Source: Lachnospira pectinoschiza (GTDB lineage Bacteria; Bacillota; Clostridia; Lachnospirales; Lachnospiraceae). From it: a stretch of DNA of 64,000 nt. Position numbers and translations under genes: made by a program. This document shows, one piece after another, positions 15,901 through 25,235 of this stretch. The stretch's first letter is position 1, and the number at the start of each line of letters is the position of its first letter. The stretch covers positions 310,001 through 374,000 of the forward strand of contig NZ_FNHZ01000001.1 of the NCBI RefSeq assembly GCF_900103815.1. The letters run 5' to 3'. The notes under the pieces are model-generated. The model saw nothing but the letters and a program-made list of their open reading frames with translations, was not told the DNA's origin and did not search any database.

Positions 15901-18900
15901 ATGTGTAGAGAAGCTAAATTGATACCTATACAGGAAATGTATTGTCAAACAAGAAAACAGAATATAGATAATAACATAGTAGATAGAGAACTATATGAAA
16001 TTTATTGTAAAAGATTTGAAAAAGACAGATTTGAAAACTCGTTAGATAGTTTATGCAATCTTCATCCAGCCTTATTATCTGCTTTTGATTTTGAAAAAAA
16101 GAGACAATATAAATCGGAGGAAAAATTAAAGCCTGAATATTATTTACTTAATGAATCTTATGAAGAATCTAAGAAAGTAATAGAGACTTATAAAGAAAAA
16201 ATATTTTCTGAAAATTGTAGTATCAATCGTGTGTTAAAAAGATTAGTAGTGCTTCTAGATAATGATGGTGGAGCTACAATTCTAACTTTGACTGATGGCA
16301 TAGGAATTGATGGTGAAAGTCAGGAAATTATGCTTAAGGATTTAGCGTATATATATGAGGGAATTAAAGTAAAGGATGAATTTTCTTTTTTTGAATTTGC
16401 CAATGAATATGTGGATAGACTAGAAGAAAATAAGACTAGAGTAGAAGACTTTTGGAAGAAGAAAAAATCTATAGAAGCTTTTGAACCAGCAAATAATCTT
16501 AATGCTACAGAAATTAAATTGATTAGCTTAAGAGAAAAGTTAGAAGGAGATATTTTAAATAAGCTAAAAATAGTTGCTGCGAAAAATCATCTATCCTTAT
16601 ATGCGTTAAATCTTGCAGCATATTTAAAAACAATTGAAAGATATACAAAACAAGAAGAATTTGCTATATCTCTGCCAAGATCAATTAGAGATTATGAACA
16701 TGAAAATATAGAAAATACCATAGGTATGCTAACAGATTTCACACCATTTTTATATCGCCAAAAAAGAGATTCCATCCTAAATTTAGCTAATGCAATTCAG
16801 GATTTCTTATGGGAAATTATGGATTTAGAAGCTAATTCTGGTATGGATGCAATTAAAATTTTACAGTCTAAATTAGATAAGCAGTTTGGTCTTAAGTGGA
16901 GTTTTACAATGCTTAATAGACCAAAGTTAATATCAAGTAATTTTATAAGAAAAGACATTAGAGTAAGTACTGCTTCAACGGATGCAGAAATGCTGTTGGT
17001 TGAAAATGAAGATGAGTTAAATTTTCATTTTGTTATTAGACAAGATCAGATAAATTCTGAATTAGCGCATTACTTATTGGAAAATTATTTAAGACTAATT
17101 AAACTTATTGCCTTGGAAAAAATAGACATAACAAGTGATAATTTCATTTATCAGCTTAAGGAAGAGAAGTTAATTGAAGAGGTAAATAAGACAGATAAAA
17201 TATTAGTTAAGAAGTCTTTAAAAGAGCTAATAAAGACAAGTATCAAAAAAAATAAAGATAAAACGGTAATTGTATATAAAGATCAAAAGACTAGTTATGA
17301 GGAATTGGATAAGAAAGTAAAAAAAGTTTCATTGTCTTTACAAGAGAAGTTTGCAAAATTCTCTAAAGTTGGGGAAAAACAAAGAATAGCAATCCTAATG
17401 AATAAGTCAGAAGAACAGATAGTTACTGCTCTTGCAGCTATTTATTTAAATCTAACTTATATGCCATTAGAAACTAGTTTACCTGTAGATGATATTAATT
17501 ATTGTCTTAAGAATTCAGAAATAAATTTAGTTATTGCTGATAAAGATAACGAAGAAAAGGCTGCTAAATTAAACATTAATTATTTAAAATATGAGGATTT
17601 AAAAAGTGACTTATTAATGCAAGAAGATATAAAAAATGAACTAGACATTAATGGTTATGAGGATGGAATAGCTGTAATAATCAATACTTCTGGTACTACT
17701 GGTAGACCTAAAAGCGTTTTAATTGGAGAGGAAGGATTAGTAAATTCTTTGCTAGCCTCTTATGAGGCATTTGAACTTTCTAAATTAGATTACTTAAGGA
17801 CAATTGCTATAACAAATTTTTGTCATGATATGTCTATGTTTGATTATTTAGGAATGCTTGTATTAGAGGGGAGCTTTGTTATTCCTGAACATGACAAGCA
17901 AAAGGATCCCAATTATTTAATGAGTTTAATTAAGAACAATAGGGTTAATATTTGGAATTCAGTACCTGCGATTTTCGAAATGCTTTTATATGCAAATGAG
18001 CCAAATAAATCTTGTTATATAGAGAGTTTGAGAAGAGTAATTTTGGGTGGAGACTGGGTAAGAGTTGCAACAGCAAAAGAAATTCGAAATCTAAATTCTA
18101 AACTTGATTTATATAGTGTTGGTGGTCCAACAGAAACGACTCTTTGGAACATTTTTCATAAAGTAAGAGATGAGGATTTAGAGAAAGACTACATTCCTTA
18201 TGGTAAGCCAATATGGAATACAAAGTATCATCTTTATTTAGATGATTTTAGCGAGAGTCCTATAGGCGTTGTAGCTAGACTTTATGTTGAAGGCATCGGT
18301 GTAACAAAAGGCTATGCATCTGATATGGAGGAGACTAACAGACGATATTTGAATATAAATTCAAAGTGTATGTTTAAATCAGGAGATTTAGGTCTTCGAT
18401 TAAAGGATGGCTCAATTCGTTTTGTGGGAAGAGAAGATAATCAAGTAAAGATTAATGGTAAACGAATTGAACTTGCTGGAATTGAGAGAAAATGCAACGA
18501 AATAGAAGGAGTCAAAATTAATTGCTGTGTAGTTAATAATAGCAGTAAAAAACTAGTTTTATTTTACGAGGGAGACATTAAGGAATCTAGTTTAAGAGAT
18601 AAATTAGAGGCTAGCTTAGTTTCTTATATGATGCCAAGTAAAATCGTAAAGCTGGATAAGATACCTCTTTCTCATAATGGTAAGGCAGATAGAAAGCTAC
18701 TTAGTAATTATGAATTTAAGCAGGAGCAACAAGTAATAAAAGATGAAAGCCTGGAATCTAATTTAGTCGCAATCCTACAAGAGGTTTTAGGAGCCGAGGG
18801 CATAAATATAGAAGATAACTATTACTATTTAGGCGGTGATTCTATTAATGCTATGCAGATAATATCAAAGCTTTTTCATAAATATAAGGTGGAACTTGAT

Positions 18901-19173
18901 ATATATGACATATTGGGAAATCCAGAGATTAAGGATTGGCTTCCAATAATTGAAGAAAAAATAAGACAAAAAACAAGTAATGAGGATTTACTTAATCTGT
19001 GTAAAAGATTTTTTAATAACGACAAGATAGAAAGAGAAATGAGTTTTACTCAAATGGGTGGAAATGAGACAAATCTTAGAGCTTTTAGTCAAAAGTTAGG
19101 TTTATCAGAATTTCAAATACTTGCTCTACCTTGGATTGATTGTTGGGAAAAAAAGCTAGGAAAGGAAGTTTAA
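15901..19173 (+). CDS. NRPS module: Cy-A-T plus a degenerate carrier-like tail, predicted cysteine-activating
   Basis: A 1090-residue protein. Cy domain, residues 1 to about 430: signature D132-x4-D137-x2-S140 (DGIGIDGES). A domain, about 450-930: SGTTGRPK near 596, GGPTETTLW, GDLGLR, and NGKADRK. T domain: YLGGDSI with Ser981. By aligning A4/A5 to GrsA by eye, the pocket reads D-M-F-N-I-G-V-L-W-K, very like the cysteine code D-L-Y-N-L-S-L-I-W-K of pyochelin and yersiniabactin synthetases. Cy plus Cys activation predicts a thiazoline. The last 60 residues look like another carrier whose GGDS is GGNE, so it cannot be primed. There is no release domain; free thioesterases are in the operon. Confidence 0.85.
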   Translation: MCREAKLIPIQEMYCQTRKQNIDNNIVDRELYEIYCKRFEKDRFENSLDSLCNLHPALLSAFDFEKKRQYKSEEKLKPEYYLLNESYEESKKVIETYKEKIFSENCSINRVLKRLVVLLDNDGGATILTLTDGIGIDGESQEIMLKDLAYIYEGIKVKDEFSFFEFANEYVDRLEENKTRVEDFWKKKKSIEAFEPANNLNATEIKLISLREKLEGDILNKLKIVAAKNHLSLYALNLAAYLKTIERYTKQEEFAISLPRSIRDYEHENIENTIGMLTDFTPFLYRQKRDSILNLANAIQDFLWEIMDLEANSGMDAIKILQSKLDKQFGLKWSFTMLNRPKLISSNFIRKDIRVSTASTDAEMLLVENEDELNFHFVIRQDQINSELAHYLLENYLRLIKLIALEKIDITSDNFIYQLKEEKLIEEVNKTDKILVKKSLKELIKTSIKKNKDKTVIVYKDQKTSYEELDKKVKKVSLSLQEKFAKFSKVGEKQRIAILMNKSEEQIVTALAAIYLNLTYMPLETSLPVDDINYCLKNSEINLVIADKDNEEKAAKLNINYLKYEDLKSDLLMQEDIKNELDINGYEDGIAVIINTSGTTGRPKSVLIGEEGLVNSLLASYEAFELSKLDYLRTIAITNFCHDMSMFDYLGMLVLEGSFVIPEHDKQKDPNYLMSLIKNNRVNIWNSVPAIFEMLLYANEPNKSCYIESLRRVILGGDWVRVATAKEIRNLNSKLDLYSVGGPTETTLWNIFHKVRDEDLEKDYIPYGKPIWNTKYHLYLDDFSESPIGVVARLYVEGIGVTKGYASDMEETNRRYLNINSKCMFKSGDLGLRLKDGSIRFVGREDNQVKINGKRIELAGIERKCNEIEGVKINCCVVNNSSKKLVLFYEGDIKESSLRDKLEASLVSYMMPSKIVKLDKIPLSHNGKADRKLLSNYEFKQEQQVIKDESLESNLVAILQEVLGAEGINIEDNYYYLGGDSINAMQIISKLFHKYKVELDIYDILGNPEIKDWLPIIEEKIRQKTSNEDLLNLCKRFFNNDKIEREMSFTQMGGNETNLRAFSQKLGLSEFQILALPWIDCWEKKLGKEV

Positions 19174-19179
19174 AGGAAA

Positions 19180-20361
19180 ATGATAATTCAATATGACAAG
19201 AATCGTACAGGTGAGGATAACAAAAGTTTCTTTGTCGATATGTTAAGTTATGTGTCTCCAAAGATAGTTGATGTAAAAGTTTATGGTGAGGACATTGAGC
19301 TAGAGGTAAATGTAGCTGATGAGGATATTGTAAAAGATAAAATAGAATCTCTTTATAAAATGATGGAATCTGGAAACATTTCAGGTAAAGAGGTAGCTAT
19401 AACAACTCTTGAAGATCATAGTGATGAGAAAACTATTAATGAAGAAAATGTATATGACAAGCTATGTGAGAATGGAGACGTAGTTTTAATGTCACCAGGA
19501 GTTTATTCTTATAGCAATCTCTTTCTTAAGATTTTCAAGTACTTTGATAAAAAAATAGAAAGCTATGGAAAAGAAACCTTTGCCAATATAAATGAGTATA
19601 AATTTCCAGTTTTACATCCTGTAAAGAGATACCAAAAAGGCGGTTATTTTGAAACATTTCCACACTATATTATGTTTGGAACTTCAATGAAAAATGATAT
19701 TGAAATCCTTGATAGATTTTCAAAGGTTGGTTTAAATGATGAGTCATTACTTGAAGAAATGAAGGCTCCTTCACAAGTACTAAGACATGCAGCTTGTGTA
19801 CCAGTTTATGAAATGTTAGAAGGGAAGACAATTCCAAAAGATGATCCTTTAAAGTTTTTGGTTTCAGGTACTTGTTTTAGAAACGAGGGTAAAAATACTT
19901 TTGAATTATCTAGACTAAATGAGTTCTTTATGAAGGAATACGTTTTTGTGGGAAGTCCAGAACAGTGTAAAGAAATGATTGAATTGTCTAAAGGATTATG
20001 GGATTTTTGGCAGAAAACATTTTTAGCAAAGACAAAACTTGATACAGCCAATGATTCTTTCTTTGCTTCAAATTATAAGAAGTTACAATTCTTCCAAGTA
20101 ATTGGAGATTCAAAGAGAGAATTTAAATGGAACATTCCAGCCCACGATACATATATTTCTTGTGGTTCAATTAATTTCCATAGAACACATTTTTCTAAGC
20201 CTTATCAGATTAAAAATGAGGATGAAGAATTGTGTTATACAGCTTGTTTTGCCTTTGGAATTGAAAGACTTACATATGCCTTCTTATCACAAAAGGGACT
20301 TGATATTAATAAATGGGATGAGAAGACAAGAAATGAAATTTCTAAATATGTAGATTTATAG
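19180..20361 (+). CDS. SerRS-like amino acid:[carrier protein] ligase (class II aaRS fold)
   Basis: A 393-residue class II synthetase catalytic core without a tRNA-binding arm. Motif 2 is FRNEG (residues 233-237) and motif 3 is AFGIERLTYAF near residue 368. Residues matching the zinc ligands of archaeal-type SerRS are Cys206 (HAACVPV), a Glu at 248 or 253, and Cys328 (ISCGS). Proteins of this group are known to adenylate glycine or alanine and load it onto a free carrier protein instead of tRNA. Here it sits in an operon with three free carriers, supporting that role. An aminoacyl-tRNA role is unlikely. Confidence 0.8.
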   Translation: MIIQYDKNRTGEDNKSFFVDMLSYVSPKIVDVKVYGEDIELEVNVADEDIVKDKIESLYKMMESGNISGKEVAITTLEDHSDEKTINEENVYDKLCENGDVVLMSPGVYSYSNLFLKIFKYFDKKIESYGKETFANINEYKFPVLHPVKRYQKGGYFETFPHYIMFGTSMKNDIEILDRFSKVGLNDESLLEEMKAPSQVLRHAACVPVYEMLEGKTIPKDDPLKFLVSGTCFRNEGKNTFELSRLNEFFMKEYVFVGSPEQCKEMIELSKGLWDFWQKTFLAKTKLDTANDSFFASNYKKLQFFQVIGDSKREFKWNIPAHDTYISCGSINFHRTHFSKPYQIKNEDEELCYTACFAFGIERLTYAFLSQKGLDINKWDEKTRNEISKYVDL

Positions 20362-20370
20362 GATAGAAAA

Positions 20371-21423
20371 ATGAGTGATGTAGTAAAGAGAAGAGAAAGA
20401 AAAATCTGCAAGTTATGTGTAATGCCTGAAACACCAGGGATTATAGATCTTGATGAAAATGGAATATGTAACATTTGCAGAGAAAAAAGAGAAGAAAAAC
20501 AAGAAAATCTTTTTGATGATTTTAGTGCTGATAAGAAGTTAGCTATTTTACAAAAAAAGGTTAATAAGTTTAAAAAGGGAAATAAATATGACTGTGTTTG
20601 TAGTGTATCTGGAGGAAAAGATAGCATTATGACGCTGTATATTGCAAAGAAAATTTTAGGATTAAACCCTTTAGCTGTAATGATAGATAGTGGATTTGCA
20701 TTAAAGGAGATGCCGCAAAATCTATCTAATGCCACTGATTATTTAGGAGTGGATAGCATGATTTTTAAGATTTCAGATATTGCAGATCTTTTTAGAATAT
20801 TTTTGAAGTCTAAAAAAAGAGTTTATTACTGCAGAATATGTCATGCACTTTTGGATTTAAAGATTCATGAGATTGCAAAATTATATGACATAGATTTAAT
20901 TCTTGGTGGTTACACTAAGGGGCAGCAATATATAAAGAAATCAGAGCTTTTCTGGATTTATGAGGAATCAGATAAAAACACAATAGAGATATTAAAAAAT
21001 ATTCCTAAATATAAAGACATTTTAGAACTTTTTAGAAACCAAACTTTGTATTTTAGAAAGTATTTTCCAAACATTGCACAGATATCACCTTTTAAATATG
21101 TGCAATGGGATGAAGAGGAGATTATGAGAATTCTAACGTCAGAATTAAAGTTTAAAAGGTCGGCAAAAAGCTGGCCAACTAATTCGTCAAATTGTCTTTT
21201 TAATCATGTTTCCCAATACATGGTTGAGAAGGAATATGGTTTTGCTCAGCATGAAGTAGAACTTAGCGAACTAGTAAGAAATGGTGAAATGACTAGGGAA
21301 AGAGCGTTAACAATTTCTAATAGTCCAATATTTGAGTCGGCAATAAAAGAATCTTTGGACAAATTAGGATTGAATATAGAGCTTATGAAAGGAGGGAATG
21401 TCTGTGATAGAGGAAGTTTATAA
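20371..21423 (+). CDS. PP-loop (adenine nucleotide alpha-hydrolase) ATPase, N-acetyl-sugar-amidotransferase-like
   Basis: A 350-residue ATP-pyrophosphatase-type enzyme. The PP-loop is SVSGGKDS (residues 78-85). A zinc-type site CKLC (13/16) with CNIC (33/36) matches WbpG/PseA-type amidotransferases (CxxCVMPET...ENGICNIC), and a third CxxC is CRIC (154/157). Such enzymes adenylate an amide or carbonyl and bring in ammonia or sulfur. No glutaminase partner (HisH-like) is adjacent, and the next gene is a carrier protein overlapping its end. It may therefore act on a carrier-bound amide, making an amidine or thioamide as proposed for AANH enzymes of thioamide pathways. The chemistry is inferred. 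Confidence 0.72.
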   Translation: MSDVVKRRERKICKLCVMPETPGIIDLDENGICNICREKREEKQENLFDDFSADKKLAILQKKVNKFKKGNKYDCVCSVSGGKDSIMTLYIAKKILGLNPLAVMIDSGFALKEMPQNLSNATDYLGVDSMIFKISDIADLFRIFLKSKKRVYYCRICHALLDLKIHEIAKLYDIDLILGGYTKGQQYIKKSELFWIYEESDKNTIEILKNIPKYKDILELFRNQTLYFRKYFPNIAQISPFKYVQWDEEEIMRILTSELKFKRSAKSWPTNSSNCLFNHVSQYMVEKEYGFAQHEVELSELVRNGEMTRERALTISNSPIFESAIKESLDKLGLNIELMKGGNVCDRGSL

Positions 21424-21640
21424 ACTTTTAAAGGAAAATGTAGAAGAATTAGAGGATGTTGATTTAAAAGAAGATACATCTTTAATAGCCTCAGGTTTTA
21501 TGGATTCGTATGAGGTTATTAAGATGTTAGAAAAGATAGAAGATACATTTTCTATAACAATTAATCTAGATGAATTAAACCTAGAGGATTTCGAGAAACC
21601 AAAAAATATAGCTAAAATGATTATGACAAAAAGAGGTTAA
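21404..21640 (+). CDS. Free carrier protein overlapping the PP-loop gene
   Basis: A 78-residue carrier protein with attachment Ser35 in SGFMDSYEVIKML (the D-S motif is kept, but the Gly-rich LGG is changed to SGF, as in D-alanine-type carriers). The GTG at 21404 is preferred because AGGAGG ends 8 bases before it; the ATG at 21398 is too close. The start lies inside the end of the PP-loop gene, so the two are translationally coupled and probably act together. It is the last biosynthetic gene before the transporters. Confidence 0.78.
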   Translation: MIEEVYKLLKENVEELEDVDLKEDTSLIASGFMDSYEVIKMLEKIEDTFSITINLDELNLEDFEKPKNIAKMIMTKRG

Positions 21641-21643
21641 AAA

Positions 21644-23485
21644 ATGGATAATGTTGAATTAAGCGGAATTCAAACAGAAAAGAAAGCCTTGCCTAAGGAA
21701 GAGGCCAAGCAAAAAACTGGCCTTGCAAGACTTATGGAACTTGCCATGTATAAAAAGGCATGTATGCTAACAGCCATGCTTATGTCTTTTTTATCAACAA
21801 TTGCATCCTTTATACCATATCTTGCAATTTACATGGTAATCAAGGAAATCGTCAGGGTTTATCCTAACATTTCAGAATTAGATAAGAGCGCAATGGGTCA
21901 ATATGCAGTGCTTGCTGTGGCAGGCGTACTTATTAATCTTATTTTTTATACAATTTCTGTAGCTCTAGCTCACGTGGCTGCATACGGAACTTTGTATCAG
22001 TTAAAAATTGATTTTATTGAGCATATAACAAAACTACCTTTAGGCTTTTTCTACAAGTCAGGAACAGGTAAGTTAAGAGAAATTCTTGATAATAACATTG
22101 AAAGTATAGAAGGATTTATAGCTCATGATCTAACCAATATGGTATCAGCATTTACAGCACCTCTAATTATGCTTGTAATGATATTTGCAGTGGATTTTAG
22201 ATTCGGTATTGCAGCCTTTCTTGGAATCATCATAGCCTTCATGGGTTATGGCATGACTCAAAAACAAGAGCTTACAAACAAGCTTATGAAGGATTATCAG
22301 GAAGCTCTACAGGATATGGGAAATGCAGCAACAGAGTATGTTAGAGGTATTACAGTTGTAAAAGCCTTCAAGCAAACTGCCCAGTCCTTCCACCGTTTAA
22401 ACGATGCAATTAAGCGATATATGGCAGCAGTAATTCCATATTCACTTAGTCAGGAAAATATGACAGCAACCCTAACAACCCTTCTATCAGCAATGTATCT
22501 CGTCCTTATTCCAGTGGGGATTTTAATAGGCCAGCATACAGGTAATTACCGTAGCTATGCTAGTTCCTTTATCTTTTATTTAATATTTGTACCGGCCATT
22601 GGAAACATTTTAATGAAGCTAATCTATGCCATGGCAAATGCTGCAAATATCGCAGGTAATGTGGATTTAATAGATGAAGTTTTAATGGAGAGTGAGATTA
22701 AGGATAGCGGAAAGAATCTATCTCCTAAGGGTCATGAGATTGAGTTTAAAAATGTAACATTTTCCTATGATGATAAAAAGCAGGTTTTAAATAACATTAG
22801 CTTTAAGGCTATGGAAAACAAAGTTACAGCCATCGTTGGTTCTTCAGGTGGTGGAAAAAGTACAATAGCATCTTTAATTCCTAGATTTTATGATCCAAAG
22901 GATGGAGAAATCCTTATTGGTGGCGTAAATATTAAGGATATGAAGATGGAAAAGCTTATGGATGAAGTAAGCTTTGTATTCCAGGATAATTTCCTATTTG
23001 AGACTTCTATCTTAGAAAATATAAGAATGGGTCGCAAGGATGCAACAGTAGAGGAAGTTAAGGCAGCCGCTAAGGCAGCAAGATGTGATGAATTTATTGA
23101 AAAACTTCCTAATGGATATGACAGCATTTACGGTGCTAAGGGAACTAAGTTATCTGGTGGACAGATTCAAAGAATCGCCATTGCTAGAGCAATTGTAAAA
23201 AATGCACCAATTTTAGTTTTAGATGAAGCAACTTCATTTTCAGATGCAGAAAATGAATACTTAATCCAGCAGGCTTTAAATGAATTAATGAAAAACAAGA
23301 CAGTCATTATGATTGCCCACAGACTATCTACTATTATGAATGCCCATAATATCTTGGTTGTAGAAGATGGCAAGATAATAGAAAGTGGAAAGTTTAATGA
23401 ATTATTAGAAAAAAATGGACGTTTCTATAAGCTTTGGGAAAACTACAATGCAGCAAATGTATGGAAACTGAAAGGAAGGGCATAG
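21644..23485 (+). CDS. Exporter-fold ABC protein (TMD-NBD), YbtP/Q- or IrtA/B-like, first of a pair
   Basis: A 613-residue half-transporter: six TM helices (about residues 35-330) followed by an ATPase domain. It has Walker A VGSSGGGKST, signature LSGGQIQR, Walker B VLDEATS and an H-loop in IAHRLST. It is adjacent to a second half-transporter, so a heterodimer is likely. Such pairs either export peptides or, as YbtPQ and IrtAB, import ferric siderophores despite the exporter fold. The position between metallophore synthesis and uptake genes allows either. The gene starts 3 bases after the carrier protein stop. Confidence 0.85.
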   Translation: MDNVELSGIQTEKKALPKEEAKQKTGLARLMELAMYKKACMLTAMLMSFLSTIASFIPYLAIYMVIKEIVRVYPNISELDKSAMGQYAVLAVAGVLINLIFYTISVALAHVAAYGTLYQLKIDFIEHITKLPLGFFYKSGTGKLREILDNNIESIEGFIAHDLTNMVSAFTAPLIMLVMIFAVDFRFGIAAFLGIIIAFMGYGMTQKQELTNKLMKDYQEALQDMGNAATEYVRGITVVKAFKQTAQSFHRLNDAIKRYMAAVIPYSLSQENMTATLTTLLSAMYLVLIPVGILIGQHTGNYRSYASSFIFYLIFVPAIGNILMKLIYAMANAANIAGNVDLIDEVLMESEIKDSGKNLSPKGHEIEFKNVTFSYDDKKQVLNNISFKAMENKVTAIVGSSGGGKSTIASLIPRFYDPKDGEILIGGVNIKDMKMEKLMDEVSFVFQDNFLFETSILENIRMGRKDATVEEVKAAAKAARCDEFIEKLPNGYDSIYGAKGTKLSGGQIQRIAIARAIVKNAPILVLDEATSFSDAENEYLIQQALNELMKNKTVIMIAHRLSTIMNAHNILVVEDGKIIESGKFNELLEKNGRFYKLWENYNAANVWKLKGRA

Positions 23486-25222
23486 ATGAAGACTTTAAAA
23501 GATTTATTTCAGTTATCAGATAAAGCAAGTAAAAATCTAGAAAAGGGAATACTTGCAGTAACGCTAACAAACATTGTTAGTTTGTTATCTGTTGTGGTAG
23601 TAGTTAACATTTTTTCTGAAATTTTAAGACCTTTGGATAATGAAGAAATTTCTTGGAACAAGATGTGGTTAATGCTTTTAGTTGGAATCCTACTTGCTAT
23701 TGTAAATTATTTTGCTGCAAGAAATGATTATAGAAAAACTTATGTTTCTTGTTATACAGCGGCTGAGGATTCAAGACTTCGTATTGCAGAAACTGTTAGA
23801 AAGTTTCCAATGAGCGTATTTAATTCAAAGAGCCTTGCAGAGTTTACAACTAACATTATGGGAGATTGCGCAAGCATTGAACACTCCCTAAGCCATATTG
23901 TGCCTCCATTAATTGCAGACACAATTTCGGCAACAATTGTCTGTATTTGCCTTATTTTCTTTGATTGGCGAATGGCAGTTTCAATCTTTTGTACACTACC
24001 AATTTCCTTCTTGATTATCTTGGCAAATAAAAAATTGCAGAAGAAATTATCTCAAAGACAGTTAACAGATAAGTTAAAGGCCTCAGAAAAAATTCAGGAA
24101 TATCTTGAAGGTATCAAACTTATTAAGTCCTACAATCTTGCAGGTAATAAGTCAGTTGAGCTTGAAAAAGCCCTTAGAAGCCTAAAGGATTCTTCAATTA
24201 ATCTTGAGATGAAAACAGGAGTAGTAATATCTGTTGCCCAGTTTGTTTTACAGGCAGGCATTGGAATTACTGTATTTGTAGGTACAAACCTCTTTACAGG
24301 AGGAAGTATTGCACTACTTCCAATGCTTTTATCTCTAGTTGTTGTTTGCAGAGTTTATGGTCCGATTCTTTCAATTTTAACTTTGCTTCCAATGCTAGAG
24401 CACACTTTGGTATCAACAAGACGAATTAAGGAATTACTTGCAATTAAGCCAATGACAGGGGAAGAAACACTTCCTGATGCTTATGATATTAGTCTTGAAA
24501 ATGTAACATTTGCCTACGAAAAAACAAAGGTAATAAACAATCTCTCCCTTGAAATTCCAGAGGGAAAAGTTACAGCCCTTGTAGGACCTTCAGGAAGCGG
24601 AAAGAGTACTTTAACTAAGTTGATTGCCAGATTCTGGGATGTAGATGCAGGAAGGATTTGTATTGGTGGTAAGGATATAAAAAATATTGATCCTGAAAAT
24701 TTAATGAGTTTATTCTCTATTGTTTTCCAAGATGTAACCTTATTTAACGATACAGTTTTAAATAACATTCGAATTGGAAATGTAAATGCAAGTGATGAGG
24801 AAGTTATGAGAGCCGCAAAGCTTGCCCAGTGTGACGAATTTATTCAAAAAATGCCTGAAGGATATAACACAGTACTTGGTGAAAACGGAAACACTCTTTC
24901 AGGTGGTGAAAGACAGAGAATTTCCATTGCAAGAGCAATTTTAAAGGATGCACCAATTATTTTACTTGATGAAGCAACAGCCGCTCTTGATCCGGAAAAT
25001 GAAATACACATTCAGGCTGCTATTAGTAGTCTAGTAGAAGGAAAGACAGTAATTGTCATTGCTCATAAATTAAGCACAATCGTGGATGTGGATAATATCC
25101 TAGTGCTTGATAAGGGCGAGTTAGCTGAGTCTGGAACACATACACAGCTACTATTAAGAAATGGTCTTTATGCAAGACTTTATAACTTGCAAGAAGATAG
25201 TAAAAAATGGAAGATTGCTTAA
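23486..25222 (+). CDS. Exporter-fold ABC protein (TMD-NBD), second of a pair
   Basis: A 578-residue partner of the preceding gene: six TM segments to about residue 320, then Walker A VGPSGSGKST, LSGGERQR, LLDEATAAL and IAHKLST. The ATG follows the previous stop codon directly (23485/23486), indicating co-translation of two subunits. No substrate-specific domain such as a siderophore-interaction domain is present. The direction of transport (export of the product or import of the metal complex) cannot be told from the sequence. Confidence 0.85.
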   Translation: MKTLKDLFQLSDKASKNLEKGILAVTLTNIVSLLSVVVVVNIFSEILRPLDNEEISWNKMWLMLLVGILLAIVNYFAARNDYRKTYVSCYTAAEDSRLRIAETVRKFPMSVFNSKSLAEFTTNIMGDCASIEHSLSHIVPPLIADTISATIVCICLIFFDWRMAVSIFCTLPISFLIILANKKLQKKLSQRQLTDKLKASEKIQEYLEGIKLIKSYNLAGNKSVELEKALRSLKDSSINLEMKTGVVISVAQFVLQAGIGITVFVGTNLFTGGSIALLPMLLSLVVVCRVYGPILSILTLLPMLEHTLVSTRRIKELLAIKPMTGEETLPDAYDISLENVTFAYEKTKVINNLSLEIPEGKVTALVGPSGSGKSTLTKLIARFWDVDAGRICIGGKDIKNIDPENLMSLFSIVFQDVTLFNDTVLNNIRIGNVNASDEEVMRAAKLAQCDEFIQKMPEGYNTVLGENGNTLSGGERQRISIARAILKDAPIILLDEATAALDPENEIHIQAAISSLVEGKTVIVIAHKLSTIVDVDNILVLDKGELAESGTHTQLLLRNGLYARLYNLQEDSKKWKIA

Positions 25223-25235
25223 AGGGAGGAAAAAT

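Noticed and set aside
19180-20361. Housekeeping seryl-tRNA synthetase
   Set aside because: It lacks the N-terminal tRNA-binding coiled coil and is embedded in a biosynthetic operon with carrier proteins.
20235-20735. 166-codon minus-strand frame
   Set aside because: Antisense to the SerRS-like and PP-loop genes, both of which show clear family motifs.
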